A DNA stretch of 41,341 bases from the NCBI GenBank assembly GCA_030833725.1, contig JAURGP010000017.1, positions 1 through 41,341 of the forward strand, written 5' to 3'. This DNA comes from Candidatus Kapaibacterium sp. (lineage in GTDB: Bacteria > Bacteroidota > Ignavibacteria > Kapaibacteriales > Kapaibacteriaceae). Every line of letters starts with the position of its first letter. Positions within the stretch are counted from its first letter, which is position 1. A model generated the notes under the pieces. That model searched no databases and was not told the origin of the DNA. It saw nothing but the letters and a program-made list of their open reading frames with translations. This document shows positions 16,959-23,531 of this stretch, piece by piece. The position numbers and the translations under genes were made by a program.

Positions 16959-19900
16959 ATGCAGAACACCTCTCGCACGATCCATTATGCCTTTGCCACG
17001 CTAGCCTTCCTGGCAGCGCTGGTAACGTACATGCTGACCGTACAGCCAACAGTGCCCTTCTGGGACTGCGGTGAGTTTACTGCGGCAGCAGTTCAACAGC
17101 AGGTTCCACACCCACCAGGAGCTCCGTTATTCCTGATGCTGGGCAAGGTTTTTCACCTGCTTCCGTTTGGCGATCCGGGCTGGAGGGTGAATCTGTTGTC
17201 GGTGTTCAGCAGCGCAGCTACCGTGCTCTTGTTGTACTTGATCACCGTTCGTGTGATCCGCAACTTCTTCACGGAGAGCTTGGACGACATGGGGAATGCC
17301 TTTCTCGTCTATGGCTCCAGCGCTATGGCGGCCCTGACGTATGCCTTTTCGGATACGTTTTGGTTCAATGCCGTCGAGAGTGAAGTGTATGCAGCGTCGT
17401 CGTTGTTCGTGGCGCTAATCGTATGGCTGATGATGGTGTGGAATGAAAAGGCCGACGATACCGGTAGTGAGAAGTACCTTTTGCTGATTGCCTACCTCAT
17501 CGGTCTGTCGATTGGCGTCCACCTGCTCTCGATTTTGACGATCTTTTCGCTGACCCTGTTGATCTACCTCCGGAAGTACCAGTACTCTACCAAGGGACTA
17601 CTCATAACGATGGGTGTTGGTCTGGCCACGTTCTACGTGGTGTACAACGTGCTGATCATGAAGTTTCCGGCCTTCTTGGCCGGTCACTTCCCGTTCTTCA
17701 CAAGCGAGGCGGGCGAGTATCCCATCAGCGACAACATGCTGATGACGCTGCTGGCCCTGGGTGCCCTAGGTGCCGCCGGTTGGGCGGTATGGTACGGACG
17801 GAAGGCCAACCACGGATTGCTGAGCTTGACGATGGCAGCACTGCTGCTGATCACCGTGGGGTATTCCTCCTACACGCACCTGCTGATCCGCGCGAACAGC
17901 AATCCTCCCATGAACGAGAACAAGCCAGATAACTTCGACAAGCTGGTGAGCTACCTCGGTCGGGAGCAATATGGACAGGCACCGAACTGGCCACGTCGGT
18001 ACCAGACCGAAGGTCGATTTGTGCAGAATTACCTGAACTACGGTCCGTGGGAACGCCCGCCGATCAAGTACGTGACCAAGGACGGTTTGACCTATCCACG
18101 TCCCGACTACGCCAACTGGAAAACAGATACGGGTGCAGAGCTTGCCTACCTGTGGGACTACCAGATCAACCACATGTACATCCGCTACTTCCTATGGAAC
18201 TTCATGGGTCGTACCAGCGATGTGCAGGACGCTCCTGCCTACAGCCCGATGACCACGTCCACGACCGTAGAATACTGGAATCACAAGTCTGGCTTTGATG
18301 ATCGCTGGCCAACGAACTTCTGGGCGCTACCACTCGTGTTGGGATTGGTGGGTCTGTACATCCACTTTGCCAAGGACAAGCGTATGGCGTGGGTGTACCT
18401 CGTGCTCTTCCTCATGACCGGTGTGCTGGCCGCCATTCAGCAGAACCAGCAGAATCCGCAACCGCGGGAGCGTGACTACTTCTACGTGTCGAGTTTCATG
18501 GTATGGGCCATGTGGGTGGGTATCGGCACCTTCGGCATTCTTGAGCGGCTGCGGAAGCAGGCACCGCTTGTGGCCGGTGGTGTGTTGGCCGCCCTGGTGG
18601 TGGCACCCGTGAACATGGCATGGCAGGGTTGGGGTGTGCACTCGCGCGCCGGCAACTACCTGGCCTTCGACTACGCCTACAACATTCTGCAAAGCGTTGA
18701 ACAGGATGCTATCGTGTTCACGAACGGCGATAACGATACCTTCCCTGTGTGGTACCTGCAGGACGTTGCTGGTATTCGTCGCGACGTGCGCCTGGTGAAC
18801 TTGTCGCTCGGTCAAACCACCTGGTACATCGAGCAGCTCAAGAATCAAGCCCCCTTCGGCGAGGACGTATCACCGAAGATTCCGCTCTCGTTCTCCGATG
18901 AGTCCCTCCTGGTTGCCGAGGACAATCCAAAGGCTCTGTCGTACTCCTTTGGTCCGGCAGAACAGGTGGTGATCTACGTGGAGCCGGATGTGATGCGTCA
19001 GTTCACGACCGACGAAGCACTTATTGCCAATGGCAAGATGAGCTGGTCCTTTAAAGGTGGAGATCGCGGTCAGGAGCAGGATGGTTCGAAGAGCTACTTC
19101 TTCGGTGTACAGCACAAGCTGGTGAAGGACATCCTGGTGCAGACGAAGTTCGAGCGCCCAGTATACTTCAGCACGTCGGTTGGCGACCCGTCCTATGCCG
19201 ACGAGTTTGTAGGACTGGACAACTACCTGCGCCTCGAGGGCCTCTGTTTCCGTGTCTGCCCGGTACCTCAGAGCTCCTTTGTGGGTGAGGGTCTGGATCC
19301 GGAGATCATGGAACAGAGCTTGATGGAGTCTATCGACGACGACACGTACTTCACCGAACCTCACTACGGCTTGAAGTTCCGCAACCTCGATGGAACCACG
19401 CCAACGTACTTCGATGATGTGAACAGGAACTACATCACATCGTACCGCAACGTGTTCTACAAGTACGCCACGTACATGCTCTACGACCGCAAGAATCCGA
19501 AGAAGGCGGCCGAGATCATGGCACGGATGAATCAGAAGTTGTCCCTTGATCGTTTCCCCGTAGGTATCGGCTTCGAGATCCAGATGGCCCGATTCTTCGA
19601 GGTGTGCGGCGACTCCGCCAACATGCGCACGCTGGCCGATCGCTCGTTGGCCAGTGCCAAGCTACTCTTGAGCAAGCCCGAGTTGGAACAGCGTGAACCA
19701 AGACTCACCGAAGCGATCCGCCCAGCCCGCGTGGCAGCGGAAGCTGCCTTGATGTTAAGCGATTGGGAGGGTGCAAAGAATTACTACCGCACCTTCTCCA
19801 ACGGGTCCACCAGCGATGCTCTGCTGAACTACACGATCGCCGAAGTGGACATCATCCGCCTCGAGCGCACGGGCGACCTGCAGGGGGCTCTGGCAGCAGC

Positions 19901-20057
19901 TGAAGCACTACGCGCGACCTACTCCATGCAGTCGTCTGACAGTCGTGTTCAGCAGGCGGCCATGGAGTTGGAGAGCAAGATCTCGGAACTGAAGGCGAAG
20001 CTCACTCCTGGATCTGTGCAGGTCCAGGCAGTGTCCAGTGCGGAAGGAGCTCAGTAG
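16959..20057 (+). CDS. DUF2723 polytopic membrane protein (TMEM260-like putative glycosyltransferase)
   Basis: Large inner-membrane protein, 1032 residues. DUF2723 proteins are related to eukaryotic TMEM260, a protein O-mannosyltransferase; a GT-C-type glycosyltransferase role is therefore inferred. N-terminal signature: TVPFWDCGEF after the first membrane segment, then PHPPGAPLFLMLGKVF. Roughly 10 membrane segments run to about residue 560, with a conserved RERDYFYVSSF segment near 505. The C-terminal half is soluble and begins FTNGDNDTFPVWYLQ; its end is helical and TPR-like. In Bacteroidota such proteins have been connected with glycosylation of secreted proteins, which would fit the T9SS cargo here, but nothing in the sequence proves it. 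Confidence 0.85.
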   Translation: MQNTSRTIHYAFATLAFLAALVTYMLTVQPTVPFWDCGEFTAAAVQQQVPHPPGAPLFLMLGKVFHLLPFGDPGWRVNLLSVFSSAATVLLLYLITVRVIRNFFTESLDDMGNAFLVYGSSAMAALTYAFSDTFWFNAVESEVYAASSLFVALIVWLMMVWNEKADDTGSEKYLLLIAYLIGLSIGVHLLSILTIFSLTLLIYLRKYQYSTKGLLITMGVGLATFYVVYNVLIMKFPAFLAGHFPFFTSEAGEYPISDNMLMTLLALGALGAAGWAVWYGRKANHGLLSLTMAALLLITVGYSSYTHLLIRANSNPPMNENKPDNFDKLVSYLGREQYGQAPNWPRRYQTEGRFVQNYLNYGPWERPPIKYVTKDGLTYPRPDYANWKTDTGAELAYLWDYQINHMYIRYFLWNFMGRTSDVQDAPAYSPMTTSTTVEYWNHKSGFDDRWPTNFWALPLVLGLVGLYIHFAKDKRMAWVYLVLFLMTGVLAAIQQNQQNPQPRERDYFYVSSFMVWAMWVGIGTFGILERLRKQAPLVAGGVLAALVVAPVNMAWQGWGVHSRAGNYLAFDYAYNILQSVEQDAIVFTNGDNDTFPVWYLQDVAGIRRDVRLVNLSLGQTTWYIEQLKNQAPFGEDVSPKIPLSFSDESLLVAEDNPKALSYSFGPAEQVVIYVEPDVMRQFTTDEALIANGKMSWSFKGGDRGQEQDGSKSYFFGVQHKLVKDILVQTKFERPVYFSTSVGDPSYADEFVGLDNYLRLEGLCFRVCPVPQSSFVGEGLDPEIMEQSLMESIDDDTYFTEPHYGLKFRNLDGTTPTYFDDVNRNYITSYRNVFYKYATYMLYDRKNPKKAAEIMARMNQKLSLDRFPVGIGFEIQMARFFEVCGDSANMRTLADRSLASAKLLLSKPELEQREPRLTEAIRPARVAAEAALMLSDWEGAKNYYRTFSNGSTSDALLNYTIAEVDIIRLERTGDLQGALAAAEALRATYSMQSSDSRVQQAAMELESKISELKAKLTPGSVQVQAVSSAEGAQ

Positions 20058-20063
20058 CAAGAC

Positions 20064-21278
20064 TTGAATGAATCGTTGAATCAGGACGGCTGGAAGCGGA
20101 ATCTCCTTGTACTCTGGATCGCGCAATTCATTGCGATGATCGGCATGACGGGAGTCATCCCGTTCCTTCCGCTCTATGTTCGTGAACTTGGTGTGAGCCC
20201 CGATCAGACATCGCTCTGGTCGGGGTTCATTATTGCTGCTCCATTTGCCACAGCGGCACTGCTTACTCCACTCTGGGGTTCCATAGGCGACCGCTACGGT
20301 CAGAAGCTCATGGTGATGCGCGCTGTAGCTGGCCTAGGCCTTACGGTAGCCGCCATGGGGCTGGCAACGAACGTGTGGGTGTTATTCGTGCTACGTATCC
20401 TGCAAGGTGCGGTTAGTGGATTTATTGCCAGCACCAATGCCTTCGTGAGCTCCAACACACCCAGCGATCGCGCTGGCTACGCCTTGGGTACCCTGCAAAC
20501 ATCCATCAGCGCTGGAGCCATTGTGGGTCCTCTCGTCGGTGGTGCCATCAGTGATGCCTTCGGATTTCAGATGGTCTTCTTTGTGGTAGGGGGCTTGTGC
20601 ACGCTCAGCCTCGTCACCGTCTATGCGGGCGTGCGCGAGCAACCGGTACGATCATCCGGCCGCAGCGGTCGGGTGCTCAAGAACCTGGTCTACGTCCGTA
20701 ATGACCCTACGCTGATGCGCCTGCTGCTCATCCTGTTGATTGGCCAGACCGGTGTGGTGCTTACTGGTCCGATCTTTCCATACTACCTCGAGCAACTGGG
20801 AGCCCCCTCCCAAAATCTCGGAACCCTTGCTGGCATGGTGGTGAGTCTGGTAGGCCTGGGTACCATTGCCAGTGCGTCATGGTGGGGCAAGCGCAGCGAT
20901 CGCTACGGCTATGCCGCTACGATGCGAATCACCACGGTGATCGTGGCTGCCGGTATGCTTGCGCAGGTAGTGGTGCCATCCTATGAGTGGATCTTTCCGA
21001 TTCGTGGTACGATTGGCCTTGCTGTAGGAGCGCTGCTGCCACTGAGCTACTCGGAGCTTACTCGACGCGCACCGGTGGCTAACCGCGGCGGTATCATGGG
21101 CCTTGCCAGTAGCGCTACGCTGTTGGGCAATCTGCTGGGGCCGATCCTATGCGCAGGGTTTGCCAGCGTGATTCCACTCCAGTACATCTTTCTGGTGTCG
21201 GCGTCGCTCATCATCACGGTGCATATGATGAGCCGGGGAGTGGGTAGGGAAGTGGGCACGGGAGATGAAACGCCCTAA
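20064..21278 (+). CDS. MFS transporter, drug-exporter type
   Basis: Inner-membrane proton-driven transporter of the DHA1-like group; 404 residues with about 12 membrane segments. Motif A (GSIGDRYGQKLM) is near residue 75 and a related GKRSDRYGYAAT in the second half. The start is uncertain: the frame opens with TTG at 20064, 6 bases after the upstream stop, with AAGGAGC about 14 bases before it. No ATG exists in frame until the first membrane segment. The substrate is unknown; export of a drug or metabolite is a family-level guess. Confidence 0.85.
   Translation: MNESLNQDGWKRNLLVLWIAQFIAMIGMTGVIPFLPLYVRELGVSPDQTSLWSGFIIAAPFATAALLTPLWGSIGDRYGQKLMVMRAVAGLGLTVAAMGLATNVWVLFVLRILQGAVSGFIASTNAFVSSNTPSDRAGYALGTLQTSISAGAIVGPLVGGAISDAFGFQMVFFVVGGLCTLSLVTVYAGVREQPVRSSGRSGRVLKNLVYVRNDPTLMRLLLILLIGQTGVVLTGPIFPYYLEQLGAPSQNLGTLAGMVVSLVGLGTIASASWWGKRSDRYGYAATMRITTVIVAAGMLAQVVVPSYEWIFPIRGTIGLAVGALLPLSYSELTRRAPVANRGGIMGLASSATLLGNLLGPILCAGFASVIPLQYIFLVSASLIITVHMMSRGVGREVGTGDETP
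20586..20595 (+). repeat. GTAGGGGGCT motif copy in the MFS exporter gene
   Basis: Exact 10-mer, read in frame as Val-Gly-Gly. Confidence 0.6.
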
Positions 21279-21282
21279 TGTC

Positions 21283-21290
21283 TATCTTTG
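21283..21290 (+). promoter_or_regulatory. -7 promoter element for tRNA-Pro
   Basis: TATCTTTG matches TAnnTTTG and ends 9 bases before the mature tRNA 5' end. Transcription would therefore start only a few bases upstream of the tRNA. No clear -33 TTG is seen. Confidence 0.65.
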
Positions 21291-21299
21291 TACCCGCAT

Positions 21300-21373
21300 C
21301 GGCGTATAGCGCAGCCCGGTAGCGCACCACTTTGGGGTAGTGGAGGTCGTGGGTTCAAATCCCGCTACGCCGA
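21300..21373 (+). tRNA. tRNA-Pro (anticodon GGG)
   Basis: A complete cloverleaf can be drawn. Acceptor stem CGGCGTA/TACGCCG, D stem GCGC/GCGC, anticodon stem CCACT/AGTGG around loop TTGGGGT (anticodon GGG), variable loop AGGTC, and T arm GTGGG-TTCAAAT-CCCGC. The discriminator is A. CCA is not encoded. It reads proline codons CCC and, by wobble, CCT. Confidence 0.95.
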
Positions 21374-21387
21374 CACCGATAACAAGA

Positions 21388-21424
21388 AAGCCCGTCCAAC
21401 GAGACCGTTGGGCGGGCTTTTTGG
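21388..21424 (+). terminator. Rho-independent terminator after tRNA-Pro
   Basis: AAGCCCGTCCAAC (21388-21400) pairs with GTTGGGCGGGCTT (21407-21419) with one T-G wobble and the loop GAGACC, followed by TTT. Confidence 0.9.
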
Positions 21425-21434
21425 TTGAGGTGGT

Positions 21435-21476
21435 GAGGTCCGTTGCGTCATCCTCGAGCGAAGCGAAGAGGACCTC
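21435..21476. repeat. Intergenic inverted repeat containing GAGCGAAGCGAAGAGGA
   Basis: GAGGTCC (21435-21441) and GGACCTC (21470-21476) can pair. An alternative inner stem uses TCCTC (21451-21455) and GAGGA. The core CCTCGAGCGAAGCGAAGAGG resembles the GAGCGAAGCGAAG-type intergenic elements I recall from many bacterial genomes. It lies between converging transcripts and could terminate the minus-strand cluster. Only one copy is present in this window. Confidence 0.45.
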
Positions 21477-21487
21477 CAGCGTCTTCC

Positions 21488-22129
21488 CTACCGTCCAAAG
21501 TGCAGTAAGGCCTTCAAGCCGATGTAGTTCTGGTGGTTGTCGGTGCGGCCGAAGACGTTGGTGCCGCTGGAGAGGGCGGCATTGTAGTCTACCTGGAGGA
21601 GCAGGTTGTTGCGGTAGCCGAGGCGGAAGTTCAGGCCTACGGCCGGCATGAAGCCGAGGTGGACGTTGGTGGAGCTGAACTCGTAGAGGCCCACGTCCAT
21701 CACTTCGGTCACCACGTAGGCACCGGCGCCAAGGGAGAGATAGGGGCGGATCTTTTGGATCGGATCGCCGATGGTGTGCGTAGCCTTGATGAGCAGGGGG
21801 ATAGCCGTGATGGACCGCACTTGGGTGCCGTAGACGGCGCCACCAGCGAATTCCGAAAGGGCATCACGGTATAGGCCGTCGAAGCGCTGCCAACCGGCCG
21901 CAAAGCCGATGTGATCCGACTCCGTTGCCAGATAGGTCACCTCGCCGCCCAAGCCCTGCCAAGAATACCGATCAACGAAGTCGTGCATGGCACTCACCGG
22001 AATGGCCATGTAGTAGCCAAGGGTGAGACCCCATTGGTCGTTGTTCGCGCGAAGGGTGGGTAGGGGGCTCATGCACAGTGCGGTGACGGCCAGCACAATC
22101 GATACGAAACGTCTAGTGGACATGGTCAT
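21488..22129 (-). CDS. Porin-like outer-membrane beta-barrel protein
   Basis: About 213 residues. The signal peptide is at the N-terminus (FVSIVLAVTALCMSPLPTLR). The remainder alternates hydrophobic and polar residues as in small 8-stranded barrels: WGLTLGYYMAIP, SDHIGFAAGWQ, IRPYLSLGAGAYV, FMPAVGLNFRLGYRN. It ends in IGLKALLHFGR. No catalytic motif is seen, and the function is unknown. It is the last gene of a four-gene minus-strand cluster and starts 15 bases after the DUF4136 gene. A start at 22123 is equally possible. Confidence 0.75.
   Translation of the reverse strand: MTMSTRRFVSIVLAVTALCMSPLPTLRANNDQWGLTLGYYMAIPVSAMHDFVDRYSWQGLGGEVTYLATESDHIGFAAGWQRFDGLYRDALSEFAGGAVYGTQVRSITAIPLLIKATHTIGDPIQKIRPYLSLGAGAYVVTEVMDVGLYEFSSTNVHLGFMPAVGLNFRLGYRNNLLLQVDYNAALSSGTNVFGRTDNHQNYIGLKALLHFGR
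22060..22069 (+). repeat. GTAGGGGGCT motif copy in the porin-like gene
   Basis: Exact 10-mer on the strand opposite the gene. It is read as Ser-Pro-Leu-Pro in the signal-peptide region, the only copy in this frame. Confidence 0.6.
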
Positions 22130-22144
22130 ACAAGTGCTGTTCGG

Positions 22145-22834
22145 TTACGGTTGAAGAGGAAGAGCAAGGTAGGGCGACTGCGTGAACATCTGCCGAAGCT
22201 CCACACTGAGCATGTTGATGTTGGACTGCTGATCGCTGGTGAGCAGACCGTTGCTGGTTCCCAGCCAGATGGGATGCAACGCAGCGGTGTCGGATGGATT
22301 TGATGCCGGTACGATGCGATCCTGTTGCACGAAGAGCGAGCCGGTAGCATACGTGTACCTGCCACTGCCACCCCAGTACGGAGGATACCATCCGCCCCAG
22401 CCCCATCCAGGATAGCCCCACCAACCGCCACCCCAATAGGGATCCCACGTGTTCCAGCTGTTCAAGTAGTAGCCAATGTTGGTTTGGGTACTGACTGAGA
22501 CACGGATGATCGTCGAGGGCTCGACACCGCCAGCGGTGTCAGTAATCTGTGTCCAGTTGAGCGATCGGAAGTTGCTGGCAACGAACGACAACAGCTGACG
22601 ATCGTAGGCTCGTGTGATCGTGTCCTTGCTGTTAGGATCGATCACATGGAACACGCTATCTACGAGGTAGAAGGAGCGCAGTTCAGCTTTTGCAGCGGGA
22701 TTGTCGTAGACGGCCGTGTCATACTGTGTAAACACTGCACGGTAGTCTTCAACATCCAAGCCGTAGTCTGGAAAGCAGGATGGCAGCACCATCATCGTGA
22801 TCACAACAGGAATGAGCAGTGATTTCATGAGCAT
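22145..22834 (-). CDS. DUF4136 lipoprotein
   Basis: 229 residues, envelope lipoprotein of unknown role. The lipobox LPSC gives the lipidated cysteine near residue 20. Family features are a short ORF beginning with D-x-D after the lipobox, an aromatic/Gly-rich insert at about 130-155 (DPYWGGGWWGYPGWGWGG), GSLFVQQD, PIWLGTSNGLL and a terminal QMFTQSPYL. DUF4136 proteins are common in Bacteroidota. The W/G/Y-rich stretch is low complexity. It is probably cotranscribed with the upstream beta-barrel gene; the gap holds an 11-base tandem repeat. Confidence 0.85.
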   Translation of the reverse strand: MLMKSLLIPVVITMMVLPSCFPDYGLDVEDYRAVFTQYDTAVYDNPAAKAELRSFYLVDSVFHVIDPNSKDTITRAYDRQLLSFVASNFRSLNWTQITDTAGGVEPSTIIRVSVSTQTNIGYYLNSWNTWDPYWGGGWWGYPGWGWGGWYPPYWGGSGRYTYATGSLFVQQDRIVPASNPSDTAALHPIWLGTSNGLLTSDQQSNINMLSVELRQMFTQSPYLALPLQP

Positions 22835-22838
22835 CTTT

Positions 22839-22868
22839 CGTGAGCTTATCGTGAGCTTATCGTGAGCT
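22839..22868. repeat. Tandem repeat CGTGAGCTTAT, 2.7 copies
   Basis: Two perfect copies of the 11-base unit (22839-22849, 22850-22860) and a partial third (22861-22868). They lie in the 39-base gap between two minus-strand genes, just upstream of the DUF4136 start. A copy-number change would alter the leader spacing. Confidence 0.8.
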
Positions 22869-22873
22869 GCTGG

Positions 22874-23500
22874 TTAGAACGAGAAGAACAGACCGCCTGA
22901 GAGCTCCCCCTCTACCGTGCCAGAGCCCCCTGCACCAGCACTGCAACCACCGGATCCACAGAAGAACCCAAGGCTGCCCCAGAAGATGGGCATGAGCAAT
23001 CGCCCCTGGAGCCGCACACCGATGTTGTCGGTGAGGTAGATCTTCGCGCCACCCACACCAGAGACTGCCAGGAAGACGTCGGTGCTGGTACCTTGAATCG
23101 TGGACGTAAACCACGACAGACCCACGTTACCACCCACGAACGGGACAACGGCGTTGGAACTGCTGTGGAAGGTCTTGATCGTACCGCCCTGCAGGTAATG
23201 CGTTTCTAGGTTGCCGATCACCGCTGTGCGCCCCGGCTGCCACGGCGAACCTGTGCGCTCGGTGATCGTACCGTGGCGATACACGTACGACACCTCGAGC
23301 TGGACATCACGACGCAGGTGATAGTCTACCACAGCCCCGTACCACTGTCCAGGATCGAGTCGGACCTGTTCGTAGGGAGTGGAGACGAGGGCCCCAAACG
23401 AGTACCCTGTTTGCAGGCCAACCTCTACCTGGGCGTGCGATGCCGGCATGATGGCAAGAAACGCCGCAAGTGCTATCAAACAACGTGGTGCCAGCTTCAT
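22874..23500 (-). CDS. Outer-membrane beta-barrel protein
   Basis: 208 residues, function unknown. The start at 23500 gives a good signal peptide (CLIALAAFLAIMPASHA); an extension to 23602 would overlap the upstream gene and has no signal-like features. The mature part reads as a small barrel: VEVGLQTGYSFGAL, YGAVVDYHLRRDVQLEVSYV, FVGGNVGLSWFTS, VGVRLQGRLLMP-like strands and a terminal GGLFFSF with aromatic end. A Gly/Cys-rich loop (CGSGGCSAGAGGSG) near the C-terminus may be surface exposed and disulphide bonded. It follows the TonB-type receptor by 31 bases, which suggests a partner role. Confidence 0.75.
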   Translation of the reverse strand: MKLAPRCLIALAAFLAIMPASHAQVEVGLQTGYSFGALVSTPYEQVRLDPGQWYGAVVDYHLRRDVQLEVSYVYRHGTITERTGSPWQPGRTAVIGNLETHYLQGGTIKTFHSSSNAVVPFVGGNVGLSWFTSTIQGTSTDVFLAVSGVGGAKIYLTDNIGVRLQGRLLMPIFWGSLGFFCGSGGCSAGAGGSGTVEGELSGGLFFSF

Positions 23501-23531
23501 ACGATGTGCATAGTGTGTGTTAGCTCGATCA

